A DNA stretch of 64,000 nt from Janibacter sp. DB-40 (GCF_029510815.1 NZ_CP120360.1:930001-994000); one strand, 5' to 3'; counted from the stretch's first letter, positions 28,383 through 40,282 are shown. Program-made: numbers and translations. Notes: a model not told the origin generated them from the sequence alone.

Positions 28383-28616
28383 ATGCCCACGATCCCCTCC
28401 CCACTCCCCGGAGTGTTCTACCGTCGCCCGGCCCCGGACCAGGATCCCTACGTCACCGAGGGCGACCAGGTCACCGAGGGACAGACGATCGGCCTGATCG
28501 AGGTGATGAAGAACTTCAGCGAGCTGAAGGCGACAGCCGGCGGAACCGTCAAGGAGTTCCTCGTCGAGGACGAGTCGGACGTGTCCGTCGGGCAGGACGT
28601 GGCGGTCCTGGAGTGA
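28383..28616 (+). CDS. accB: Small biotin carboxyl carrier protein
   Basis: 77 residues, a minimal biotinyl domain without the usual Pro/Ala linker. The attachment lysine is in IEVMKNFSEL; the common carrier motif is AMKM, so MKN is a variant that, as far as I recall, occurs in carriers associated with PxpBC-type proteins. The sequence starts PTIPSPLPGVFYRRPAPDQ, fitting the entry strand of such domains. GAAAGGAAG precedes the ATG. GTGA overlap with the biotin carboxylase gene makes equal production likely. It would ferry carboxybiotin between the carboxylase and PxpBC. Confidence 0.85.
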   Translation: MPTIPSPLPGVFYRRPAPDQDPYVTEGDQVTEGQTIGLIEVMKNFSELKATAGGTVKEFLVEDESDVSVGQDVAVLE

Positions 28617-29983
28617 GCGGGCCACCCACCCACCGGGTCCTCGTCGCCAACCGTGGCGAGATCGCGCTGCGCGTCATCAGGGCGGCGCACGCCTGTGGCT
28701 GGGAGGCGGTCGCGGTGCACTCCGATGCCGACGCCGACTCCCGCTGGGTGGCGCTGGCCGACGACGCCCGCCACATCGGCCCCTCACCGGCCCGTCGCTC
28801 CTACCTCGACATCGACGCCGTCGTGCAGGCGGCCCGCGACTCGGGGTGCACCCACGTGCACCCGGGGTACGGGTTCCTGGCCGAGCGTCCGGAGTTCGCG
28901 CGCCGGGTGACCGAGGCGGGGCTGACCTTCGTGGGCCCCTCGGCCGAGGTGATCGAGTCGATGGGGGACAAGGCCTCCGCGCGCCGGACGGCCGAGCAGG
29001 CCGGTGTCCCCGTCGTGCCCGGCTCGGAAGTCGTCGCCGACGTGGCCGCAGCGCGTGCGGCGGCCGCGGACGTGGGATTCCCCCTGCTGATCAAGGCGGC
29101 CGCCGGGGGCGGGGGCAAGGGCATCCGGGTGGTGCGGACCGAGGACGAGCTCGAGGGCGCTGTCTCGACCGCGCAGGCCGAGGCCAGCGCGGCCTTCGGC
29201 GACGGCTCGCTCTACCTCGAGCGGTGCATCGAGGACGCGCGGCACATCGAGGTGCAGGTCGTGGGTGACTCGCACGGCAACGTCGTGCACTTCTTCGAGC
29301 GGGACTGCTCGGTCCAACGACGTCGGCAGAAGCTGCTCGAGGAGGCGCCCGCTCCGGGTCTGTCCCCGGCGCTGCGCGACGAGATCACGGACGCGGCGGT
29401 CCGCCTCGCCGCGGAGGTCGGGTACCAGGGAGCCGGCACCGTGGAGTTCCTCGTCGAGGGCGAGCGGTTCTACTTCATCGAGATGAACACCCGCATCCAG
29501 GTCGAGCACCCCATCACCGAGATGGTGACGAGTGCCGACCTGGTCGTCGAGCAGCTGCGGGTCGCCGCCGGGGAGCCGTTGTCCGTGGCCCAGGAGGACA
29601 TCGTCCTGTCCGGCGCCGCCCTGGAGTTCCGGATCAACGCCGAGGACCCCGAGCAGGACTTCTTCCCCTCGCCCGGGGAGCTCACCCGCTTCGACCCGCC
29701 CACCGGGCCGGGGGTGCGCGTGGACTCCGGCTTCGTGGCGGGTGGGCAGATCGTGCCGTACTACGACTCCCTCGTGGCCAAGGTCATCGTCCACGGCCGC
29801 GACCGGGAGGAGGCACTGGCCCGGGCCGAGCAGGCGCTCACCGAGCTCACCGTCGACGGGGTGGTCACCACGCGTGGTCTGCACCTGTCCCTGCTCGCCG
29901 ACGAGGAGTTCCGTCGGGGCGGGGTCACGACGACCTGGTTCGAGGAGCGCTCGGCGGCACCGGCAGGCTCCACGCCCGACTGA
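28613..29983 (+). CDS. accC: Biotin carboxylase (AccC type)
   Basis: 456 residues with the full biotin carboxylase architecture: LVANRGEIALRVIRAAHACG, the ATP-grasp loop IKAAAGGGGKGIRVV, FFERDCSVQRRRQKLLEEAPAP, the catalytic EMNTRIQVEHPITEM, and FRINAEDPEQDFFPSPG. It carboxylates biotin using ATP and bicarbonate. The GTG start overlaps the carrier stop by four bases. No acyl-CoA carboxyltransferase (AccD) is near; the only carboxyltransferase-type partners in the operon are PxpB and PxpC. Hence its role is probably in a lactam/amide carboxylation system rather than fatty-acid synthesis. A perfect terminator follows. Confidence 0.93.
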   Translation: MSGPPTHRVLVANRGEIALRVIRAAHACGWEAVAVHSDADADSRWVALADDARHIGPSPARRSYLDIDAVVQAARDSGCTHVHPGYGFLAERPEFARRVTEAGLTFVGPSAEVIESMGDKASARRTAEQAGVPVVPGSEVVADVAAARAAAADVGFPLLIKAAAGGGGKGIRVVRTEDELEGAVSTAQAEASAAFGDGSLYLERCIEDARHIEVQVVGDSHGNVVHFFERDCSVQRRRQKLLEEAPAPGLSPALRDEITDAAVRLAAEVGYQGAGTVEFLVEGERFYFIEMNTRIQVEHPITEMVTSADLVVEQLRVAAGEPLSVAQEDIVLSGAALEFRINAEDPEQDFFPSPGELTRFDPPTGPGVRVDSGFVAGGQIVPYYDSLVAKVIVHGRDREEALARAEQALTELTVDGVVTTRGLHLSLLADEEFRRGGVTTTWFEERSAAPAGSTPD

Positions 29984-29992
29984 GCTCGTCTG

Positions 29993-30042
29993 CGAGTCGA
30001 AGAGGGGACGCGACCTGTGGGTCGCGTCCCCTCTTCGACTCG
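29993..30042. terminator. Perfect 22-bp hairpin terminator ending the accessory operon
   Basis: Arms 29993-30014 and 30021-30042 are fully complementary (22 bp) with a CTGTGG loop. It lies ten bases after the accC stop and probably also stops the minus-strand acyl-CoA synthetase transcript. Confidence 0.88.
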
Positions 30043-30054
30043 GTTCCCTCCCTT

Positions 30055-30132
30055 CGAGACGGTTGCTGCGCAACCTCCTCAGGGAGCCTGCGCGACCTCC
30101 TCGCGGAGCGTGCGCGACCTCCTCGGGGAGCG
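30055..30132. repeat. 31-bp dispersed repeat plus three tandem 22-bp units
   Basis: Positions 30055-30085 are identical to 31718-31748, so the repeat flanks the acyl-CoA synthetase gene. It contains the palindrome GTTGCTGCGCAAC. Overlapping it, 30067-30088, 30089-30110 and 30111-30132 are three degenerate tandem copies of a 22-bp unit built on TGCGCRACCTCCTC. A shorter inverted match occurs at 13483-13496. Confidence 0.85.
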
Positions 30133-30144
30133 GGGTCGGCAGCG

Positions 30145-34432
<4,288 letters not shown>

Positions 34433-34514
34433 CCCCCCCTTCGTCCTGCAGTGATGCGCACCACCCGATCGGCTCCCGCCCGCGGGTCACTGGCCGCGAC
34501 GGGGCGGCCCCGAC

Positions 34515-34520
34515 TACGGT
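34515..34520 (+). promoter_or_regulatory. -10 box of a probable leaderless helicase promoter
   Basis: TACGGT six bases before the GTG at 34527; there is no Shine-Dalgarno sequence. Confidence 0.55.
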
Positions 34521-34526
34521 CGGGTT

Positions 34527-36266
34527 GTGAGCGACGACAATGTGACCAGCCCGGAGTCCGATCGGTCGTCCTTTGCCGACCTCGGTCTCGACGACCGTGT
34601 CGAGCGCGCGCTGAGGGACGTCGGCTACGAGACGCCCTCGCCGATCCAGGCCGCGACGATCCCCGCCCTGCTCGAGGGCCGTCACGTGGTCGGGCTCGCG
34701 CAGACCGGTACCGGCAAGACCGCGGCATTCGCCCTGCCGATCCTCAGTCGGCTCGACCCCAAGCAGAAGTCACCGCAGGCGCTCGTCCTCGCCCCCACCC
34801 GTGAGCTCGCGCTCCAGGTGTGCGAGGCCTTCGAGAAGTACGCCTCGCGGATGCCGAACGTGAAGGTCCTGCCGGTGTACGGCGGGCAGGGGTACGGCGT
34901 GCAGCTGAGCGCCCTGCGGCGTGGTGTCCACGTCGTCGTCGGCACGCCCGGCCGGATCATGGATCACCTCGAGAAGGGCACGCTCGACCTGACGGAGCTG
35001 CGCTTCCTCGTGCTCGACGAGGCCGACGAGATGCTCAAGATGGGCTTCGCAGAGGACGTCGAGACGATCCTCGCCGACACCCCGGAGGAGAAGCACGTCG
35101 CCCTCTTCTCCGCGACCATGCCGTCGCAAATCCGGCGCATCTCGAAGAAGTACCTGACCGACGCGCTCGAGATCACCGTCGAGCGCAAGGCATCGACGAC
35201 GCCCAACATCACCCAGCGATATCTCTTCGTCTCGTACCCGCAGAAGGTGGACGCGCTGACGAGGATCCTCGAGGTCGAGAACTTCGAGGGGATGATCGTC
35301 TTCGTCCGGACGAAGAACGAGACCGAGACGCTCGCGGAGAAGCTGCGCGCGCGGGGGTTCTCCGCCGCGGCCATCAACGGCGACGTCGCCCAGGCGCAGC
35401 GCGAGCGGACCGTCTCCCAGCTCAAGTCGGGCAAGCTCGACATCCTCGTGGCGACCGACGTGGCAGCCCGCGGGCTGGACGTCGAGCGGATCAGCCATGT
35501 CGTCAACTACGACATCCCGACCGACACCGAGTCCTACGTGCACCGCATCGGCCGCACGGGTCGGGCGGGGCGCTCGGGCGACGCGATCTCCTTCGTGACG
35601 CCGCGCGAGCGCCACCTGCTCAAGTCGATCGAGAAGGCGACCCGCACGACCCTGACCGAGATGCCGCTGCCCAGCGTCGAGGACATCAATGCGACCCGCC
35701 TGAGCCGTCTGGACGACCGGATCACGACGGCGCTGGGTTCCACCGACCTCGCGGCCTTCCGCGATGTCGTGTCCCACTACGTGCGCGAGCACGACGTGCC
35801 GGAGCTCGACGTCGCCGCCGCCCTGGCGATCGTCCTGCAGGGCGACGAGCCGATGCTGATGGAGCCGGACCCGGTGCGCCCGCCGAGGCGCGAGCGGGAC
35901 GAGCGCACGGACCGCGGCGGTCGCAAGGACCGCGGCGGTCGCGACGAGCGTGGCAAGCGGGGACCACGTGGTGCATCGGGTCCGATGGCCACGTACCGGA
36001 TCGCCGTCGGACGACGGCAGAAGGTCGAACCGCGCCAGATCGTCGGTGCCCTCGCCAACGAGGGCGGTCTGGGCCGGCAGGACTTCGGGCACATCGACAT
36101 CCGTGCGGACCACTCACTCGTGGAGCTGCCCGCGACGCTGCCTGCCGGGACGGAGGAGCGGCTGCGTCGCACCCGCATCTCCGGTCAGCTCATCGAGTTG
36201 CGGGAAGACAGGGGCCGTGGCGGACGCCCCGACAAGAAGCCGCACCGCAAGGGCCGGCGCCCCTGA
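34527..36266 (+). CDS. deaD: DEAD-box RNA helicase (DeaD/CsdA type)
   Basis: 579 residues. Core motifs: Q-motif GYETPSPIQ, motif I AQTGTGKTA, Ia APTRELA, II VLDEADEML, III SATMP, V ATDVAARGLD, VI HRIGRTGRAGR. A middle dimerisation-like region follows, then an Arg/Gly/Asp-rich linker (about residues 450-490) and a DbpA-type RNA-binding domain (YRIAVGRRQKVEPRQIVGALANEGGLGRQDFG) with a basic tail. This composition is typical of DeaD/CsdA helicases, used in ribosome assembly and mRNA turnover, often at low temperature. GTG start with a TACGGT box six bases upstream. Confidence 0.94.
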   Translation: MSDDNVTSPESDRSSFADLGLDDRVERALRDVGYETPSPIQAATIPALLEGRHVVGLAQTGTGKTAAFALPILSRLDPKQKSPQALVLAPTRELALQVCEAFEKYASRMPNVKVLPVYGGQGYGVQLSALRRGVHVVVGTPGRIMDHLEKGTLDLTELRFLVLDEADEMLKMGFAEDVETILADTPEEKHVALFSATMPSQIRRISKKYLTDALEITVERKASTTPNITQRYLFVSYPQKVDALTRILEVENFEGMIVFVRTKNETETLAEKLRARGFSAAAINGDVAQAQRERTVSQLKSGKLDILVATDVAARGLDVERISHVVNYDIPTDTESYVHRIGRTGRAGRSGDAISFVTPRERHLLKSIEKATRTTLTEMPLPSVEDINATRLSRLDDRITTALGSTDLAAFRDVVSHYVREHDVPELDVAAALAIVLQGDEPMLMEPDPVRPPRRERDERTDRGGRKDRGGRDERGKRGPRGASGPMATYRIAVGRRQKVEPRQIVGALANEGGLGRQDFGHIDIRADHSLVELPATLPAGTEERLRRTRISGQLIELREDRGRGGRPDKKPHRKGRRP

Positions 36267-36341
36267 TCGTGGCGGGATCGGCGCACGCCCACATCGAGGT
36301 CGGTCGCGCGCGGTGATCCGGGCAGGGCGTCGGCACGTCCG

Positions 36342-36347
36342 TTAGGG
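36342..36347 (+). promoter_or_regulatory. -10 box before the methyltransferase gene
   Basis: TAGGGT within GTTAGGGTGAC, giving an expected 5' untranslated region of about 30 nt before the ATG at 36384. Confidence 0.45.
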
Positions 36348-36383
36348 TGACAGTCTTCCCGACCGGTGAGTGAGTGATCGACG

Positions 36384-37079
36384 ATGACCGAGATCGAGAC
36401 GCGGATCGAGGCCATGGGCAGGCCCGAGCCCGACTACGCCGGGAGGAAGTTCGGTGCGGAGGCCGTGGCCCGGCAGAAGCACCGCGACTTCGTCGGTGGC
36501 CACTGGGAGGAGATCGGGCAGCTGCAGCGCGACTTCCTGGTCCAGCAGGGACTGGAGCCCCGGCAGCGCTTCCTGGACGTGGGGTGCGGGAGCCTGCGGG
36601 CCGGGCGTCACCTCGTCGAGCACCTGGACCCGGGCCACTACTACGGCATCGACGTCAACCGGGACCTCATCGTCGCCGGGTACGACACCGAGCTGACCGA
36701 CGGCCAGCGCGGGCGGCTGCCCGTCGGGAACCTGCGCAGCACGGACCGGTTCGACGCGGACTTCGACGTCGCCTTCGACATGGCGATCGCCCAGTCGGTC
36801 TTCACGCACATCTCCCTGAACCACATCCGGTTGTGCCTGCACCGCGTGGCGCAGGTCATGCGACCCGGCGGGCGGTTCTTCGTCACGTTCTTCGAGCAGG
36901 CCGCGGACTTCCCCGTCGACGGGATCCCGAAGCGCGGGCAGTACACGGAGCGCAACGTCTTCTGGTACTACCGCGACGACATCCGCTGGGCGTCGAGCTT
37001 CAGCCCGTGGTCCTTCCGCTACATCGGTGACTGGGGACATCCCCGCAACCAGCGGATGATCGAGTTGACCCGCCTCTAA
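36384..37079 (+). CDS. SAM-dependent methyltransferase (sugar/natural-product type)
   Basis: 231 residues. Motif I FLDVGCGSLRAGRHLVEHL is followed by YYGIDVNRDLI, FDMAIAQSVFTHISLNHI and MRPGGRFFVTFFE, the pattern of methyltransferases often found in glycosyltransferase clusters. The C-terminus WSFRYIGDWGHPRNQRMIELT is characteristic of this group. Here it stands alone between a helicase gene and tpx, and its substrate cannot be inferred. It is monocistronic, ending at a bidirectional terminator. Confidence 0.83.
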   Translation: MTEIETRIEAMGRPEPDYAGRKFGAEAVARQKHRDFVGGHWEEIGQLQRDFLVQQGLEPRQRFLDVGCGSLRAGRHLVEHLDPGHYYGIDVNRDLIVAGYDTELTDGQRGRLPVGNLRSTDRFDADFDVAFDMAIAQSVFTHISLNHIRLCLHRVAQVMRPGGRFFVTFFEQAADFPVDGIPKRGQYTERNVFWYYRDDIRWASSFSPWSFRYIGDWGHPRNQRMIELTRL

Positions 37080-37107
37080 GCGCTCCGGGGTCGGTCGGGG
37101 ACACACG

Positions 37108-37139
37108 TCGTGCCAGTGCCCGGGCGGGCACTGGCACGA
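37108..37139. terminator. Bidirectional terminator between methyltransferase and tpx
   Basis: A perfect 14-bp dyad, 37108-37121 against 37126-37139 (TCGTGCCAGTGCCC/GGGCACTGGCACGA), with a 4-base loop between convergent genes. Confidence 0.85.
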
Positions 37140-37174
37140 GGTGAGTCAGGGATGTACCGCCCAGTCGGTGCCGG

Positions 37175-37669
37175 TCAGGCCAGGGCCTTGACCGTGGCGT
37201 CGTAGTCCGGCTCCTGGGTGATCTCGGGGACCAGCTCGGTGTGGACGACCGTGCCCTCGGCGTCGAGGACGACGACCGAGCGCGCGAGCAGGCCCTCCAT
37301 CGGTCCGTCCGCCATGGTCACGCCGTAGTCCTCACCGAAGGAGGAGCGGAAGGCCGAGCCGACCTTGACGTCCTCGATGCCCTCGGCGCCGCAGAAGCGG
37401 GCCTGGGCGAAGGGGAGGTCCTTCGAGACGTTGACGACGGTGGTGTTGTCGAGGCTCGCGGCGAGCTCGTTGAACTTGCGCACGCTCGCGGCGCAGACGC
37501 CGGTGTCGATGCTCGGGAAGATGTTGAGGACGACGCGGCCGGACACGTCGGCGCTGGTCAGCGCCGACAGGCCGTCGCCCACGAGGTCGAAGGCCGGAGC
37601 GCTGGCGCCGGGGGCCGGCAGCTCGCCGACCGTGTTGACGGGGTTGCCCTTGAATGCAGTGGTAGCCAT
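37175..37669 (-). CDS. tpx: Thiol peroxidase (atypical 2-Cys peroxiredoxin)
   Basis: 164 residues. Reduces hydroperoxides in the cytoplasm with thioredoxin as donor. Peroxidatic Cys59 is in the family motif PSIDTGVCAASVRKFN, resolving Cys93 in AQARFCGAEG; the 34-residue spacing equals that of E. coli Tpx. The entry FKGNPVNTVGELPAPG and the end GLLARSVVVLDAEGTVVHTE are standard. A TAGGCA hexamer lies six bases before the ATG on the minus strand. The HIT gene is 73 bp upstream on the same strand. Confidence 0.96.
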   Translation of the reverse strand: MATTAFKGNPVNTVGELPAPGASAPAFDLVGDGLSALTSADVSGRVVLNIFPSIDTGVCAASVRKFNELAASLDNTTVVNVSKDLPFAQARFCGAEGIEDVKVGSAFRSSFGEDYGVTMADGPMEGLLARSVVVLDAEGTVVHTELVPEITQEPDYDATVKALA

Positions 37670-37742
37670 ACCCCATGCCTACACGTTCCGGGCTCCACTG
37701 TCTGCACCGGCCCGCCATGCGGCCGGTGGTCGACGGGGTGTG

Positions 37743-38186
37743 TCAGGACGGCAGCGGACCCGGACCCACGACCTGCTCCGCGTGCCCGTCTGCGCGCAGC
37801 CGGGAGCGCAGGCGCTCCGCGGCCTCCTCGAAGCGCTCGTCGGGCACGTCCCGCATGACCCGGCTCGGGTCGAAGTCCTGGTGCGACCGGGCCGGCCAGA
37901 TGTGCACGTGCAGGTGCGCCACCTCGAAGCCCTCGAGCATCATCCCGATCCGCGGCGCGTCCCACTCCGCCTGCTGGGCGCGACCGATGACCTGCGCGAC
38001 GTGCTGCAGGTGGGCCCACGTCCCGGCGTCGGCCTCCGTCCACTGCGCGATCTCCTCGCGGCTGACGACCATGACGTGCCCGTCGGTCATGGGCTCGATG
38101 GTCAGGAAGGCCACGCAGGTCTCGTCCGACCAGACGAAGCGTCCGGGGATCTCGCCGGTGATGATCTTGGTGAAGAGAGTCGCCAT
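37743..38186 (-). CDS. HIT family nucleotide hydrolase
   Basis: 147 residues. Begins MATLFTKIITGEIPGRFVW, the usual HIT-protein opening (TIFxKIIxGEIP), with the catalytic triad motif HLHVHIWP. It hydrolyses or transfers AMP from dinucleoside polyphosphates or adenylated substrates. The ATG at 38186 is chosen over an upstream in-frame start because it matches the family start and has TAGGCT seven bases upstream. Divergent from the amidase gene with 23 bp between starts. Confidence 0.92.
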   Translation of the reverse strand: MATLFTKIITGEIPGRFVWSDETCVAFLTIEPMTDGHVMVVSREEIAQWTEADAGTWAHLQHVAQVIGRAQQAEWDAPRIGMMLEGFEVAHLHVHIWPARSHQDFDPSRVMRDVPDERFEEAAERLRSRLRADGHAEQVVGPGPLPS

Positions 38187-38193
38187 GCCGCCA

Positions 38194-38203
38194 AGCCTAG
38201 GGT
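38194..38203. promoter_or_regulatory. Overlapping divergent leaderless -10 boxes (HIT and amidase genes)
   Basis: TAGGCT on the minus strand (38199-38194) is seven bases from the HIT ATG; TAGGGT on the plus strand (38198-38203) is six bases from the ATG at 38210. The two hexamers overlap by two bases, so RNA polymerase cannot use both at once. Confidence 0.55.
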
Positions 38204-38209
38204 GGAGGC

Positions 38210-39016
38210 ATGGCACGTGACTCCCTTCGCCTCGCCGGTGCGCAGTTCACCGCCACCGGCGACCCGACCGAGAACCTGCGCACGATCGCCGACCTGACCG
38301 CGCGCGCCGCCGAGCGCGGCGCTCGGCTCGTCGTGCACCCCGAGGCCGCGATGGCCTCCTTCGCGGGGCGCCTCGACACGGTCGCCGAGCCCCTCGACGG
38401 GCGCTTCGCCGACGGGGTGCGGGCGCTCGCGCTCGAGCACGACGTGACCCTGGTCGTGGGGATGTTCACCCCCGCGGACACGATCACCACCGACGAGGGG
38501 AAGGACCGCGCCCGGGTGCACAACACGCTCCTGGTCACCGGGCCCGGGACGGCGGAGACGATCTACCGCAAGATCCACCTCTACGACGCCTTCGGCACCA
38601 CGGAGTCCGACACCGTCGCTCCCGGCGACGAGGTCGTCACCGTCGACGTCGACGGATGGAGGGTGGGACTCTCGACCTGCTACGACGTGCGTTTCGGCGA
38701 GCACTTCACCGAGCTGGGGCGTCGCGGCGCCGAGCTCGTCGTGCTGCCCGCCTCGTGGGGCGACGGGCCGGGGAAGGCCTCGCAGTGGGACCTGCTCACC
38801 CGCGCCCGCGCCCACGACGCCCAGGCCTGGCTGCTCGCCGTCGGCCAGGCGTGGACGAAGTACTCGGTCTCCGGGCCCCTGGGCATCGGCCGCTCGGTCC
38901 TGGCCGACCCGACCGGCGAGGTGCGCGCCCGCCTCGGCGGGGGAGAGGACGTGCTCGTGGCCGAGATCGACCGGGCGATCGTCGAACGCACCCGCGCCAC
39001 CGTCCCGGTGCTCTGA
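38210..39016 (+). CDS. Carbon-nitrogen hydrolase (nitrilase superfamily amidase)
   Basis: 268 residues. The Glu-Lys-Cys triad is visible in VVHPEAAMASF, YRKIHLYDAFG and LSTCYDVRFGEHF. The RKIHLYD and CYDVRFGE context fits the Nit1/Nit2 branch, which includes deaminated-glutathione and omega-amidases; a repair role is possible but not shown. After the stop, at 39022, the first copy of the palindromic repeat array begins. Confidence 0.9.
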   Translation: MARDSLRLAGAQFTATGDPTENLRTIADLTARAAERGARLVVHPEAAMASFAGRLDTVAEPLDGRFADGVRALALEHDVTLVVGMFTPADTITTDEGKDRARVHNTLLVTGPGTAETIYRKIHLYDAFGTTESDTVAPGDEVVTVDVDGWRVGLSTCYDVRFGEHFTELGRRGAELVVLPASWGDGPGKASQWDLLTRARAHDAQAWLLAVGQAWTKYSVSGPLGIGRSVLADPTGEVRARLGGGEDVLVAEIDRAIVERTRATVPVL

Positions 39017-39021
39017 AAGTT

Positions 39022-39126
39022 ACTCGCGGGTGCGACGTGCACTCGCATGACGCGGCCTCGGGCGGGGCCCAGTAACAAGAGCGGCGCTGCCCCTCGTCCC
39101 GGCAAGTGCACGTCATACCCGCGAGT
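39022..39126. repeat. Left inverted pair of the DUF559-module repeat
   Basis: ACTCGCGGGTGCGACGTG... (39022-39043) is matched in inverted form at 39105-39126 (20 of 22 bases), with a 61-base spacer. The right half includes the stop codon of the DUF559 gene, whose last residues DSRV and stop are read from the repeat. The spacer ends GTTAC/GTAAC elements near each arm (39019-39023 and 39072-39076). Confidence 0.9.
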
Positions 39127-40033
39127 CACGATGGGCGAGCGTGCGGAGGACGATGTCGCGCACCCACTCCGGATGGTTCATCACGCGGTCCCAGCTGAAA
39201 CGGAGCACCAGCCAGCCGTCTGCGGTCAGTCGGTCGTAGCGGATGCAGTCCTTCTCGAGTGCCTCTCGGCTGCCGTGCCACTCGAAGGAGTCCGCCTCCA
39301 GCACGATCTTCACCCGCTCGTCCGCGAGGTCGACGATGCCGATCGGGCCAAGTTCATCGCGGATGTTCACCTGGGGCTCGACGATGAGACCGGGGATGTC
39401 CGAGACGATCCAGCGCAGGACCGACTCGAAGGGATTGGCTGCGTGCGGGCTCGCCGCCCGGAGCAGACCCTCGACCTTGCGGCGGTATCGCAGCGGTAGA
39501 CCGGACGCGGCCAAGAGCAGTTCGTCGCGGTCCACTGCTCCCTCGCGCAAGGCGGAGTCGAGGACCGCAACGGCCTCGTCGGCAGGTAGGAGACTGGCGC
39601 AGTCCAGCGCTGTCCGGACCCGGGAAGTCACCCAACCGTCCTCGCGGTCGTCGGGTGGCACGGCTCGGAAGCGCACATCGAAGGTGCGCAGCACACGGGG
39701 CGGAACCTTGCGATTGCGCGGAACGGCGACCTGCGGCTTGGTGGGGACCCACTTCATCGGCCAACCCCACCGGGCCGCAGCCGTCAGGAGGATGGCCGTC
39801 CCCGTCACCTCGTGCGCTGCGCGTCTGCCGGCCGCGGCCAGATCCGCCAGTTCCGCGCGCTCCCTCGTCCAGGCGGGGACGGGCAGGGCGTATCGGCCAC
39901 GTGCCGGTCGGCGCACCGCCCCCCGGTTGACGGCCTGACGCAACTCGTACTCGGTGACGTACCTCAGCAGCTCGGCGCGGGAGGCACCCCCGCCGAGCTC
40001 GGCAAGGACCTCCTGCACCGGCACGTCCAGCAT
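39113..40033 (-). CDS. DUF559-family protein: AbiEi-like helical N-terminus plus Vsr/PD-(D/E)xK-like nuclease domain
   Basis: 306 residues from the ATG at 40033; an in-frame GTG at 40072 would add 13. The N-terminal part (VLAELGGGASRAELLRYVT...LRQAVNRGAVRRPARGRYAL) resembles the winged-helix domain of AbiEi-type antitoxins. The C-terminal 110 residues are DUF559-like: PLGIVDLADERVKIVLEADSF-type acidic strand (here IGIVDLADERVKIVLEADS), EWHGSREALEKDCIRYDRL and DGWLVLRFSWDRVM, consistent with a restriction-endonuclease fold. Codon use is looser (more A/T-ending codons) than its neighbours. The gene lies alone, on the opposite strand, exactly between two inverted repeat pairs, one of which encodes its stop. 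Function unproven. Confidence 0.82.
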   Translation of the reverse strand: MLDVPVQEVLAELGGGASRAELLRYVTEYELRQAVNRGAVRRPARGRYALPVPAWTRERAELADLAAAGRRAAHEVTGTAILLTAAARWGWPMKWVPTKPQVAVPRNRKVPPRVLRTFDVRFRAVPPDDREDGWVTSRVRTALDCASLLPADEAVAVLDSALREGAVDRDELLLAASGLPLRYRRKVEGLLRAASPHAANPFESVLRWIVSDIPGLIVEPQVNIRDELGPIGIVDLADERVKIVLEADSFEWHGSREALEKDCIRYDRLTADGWLVLRFSWDRVMNHPEWVRDIVLRTLAHRDSRV

Positions 40034-40079
40034 CCTCGTGGTCCGGCGTCCTGCGTGCCGATGGTCGTCCACAGAGCCG

Positions 40080-40184
40080 ACTCGCGGGTACGACGTGCAC
40101 TTGCCGTCGCGATGTGCCCAGCACCCGGGTGTACGGGCGCAGGTCGACACCAGGGTCAGGGAAGTGCCCGTCGTACCCGCGAGT
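40080..40184. repeat. Right inverted pair of the DUF559-module repeat
   Basis: ACTCGCGGGTACGACGTG... (40080-40102) is matched in inverted form at 40162-40184 with one mismatch in 23 and a 59-base spacer. With the left pair this gives four copies, ordered forward-reverse-gene-forward-reverse, so the outermost copies form terminal inverted repeats of a 1,163-bp module. Confidence 0.9.
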
Positions 40185-40269
40185 AGCCACGGGGGCCGGC
40201 GCGAAGGTACAGGCGAGCGGTCCCCCTGCCCCGGAACGACCGGGGGCGGGGTCGTGCCCAGGCGACTCA

Positions 40270-40275
40270 TAGACT
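40270..40275 (+). promoter_or_regulatory. -10 box of a probable leaderless gatC promoter
   Basis: TAGACT seven bases before the ATG at 40283; identical in sequence and spacing to the iscS box. Confidence 0.6.
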
Positions 40276-40282
40276 GTCCGGC

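Noticed and set aside
28383..29983. accB-accC as part of the housekeeping acetyl-CoA carboxylase
   Set aside because: There is no accD-like gene here, the carrier is minimal with an MKN motif, and the genes are coupled to pxpABC; actinobacteria normally use a fused biotin carboxylase/carrier subunit.
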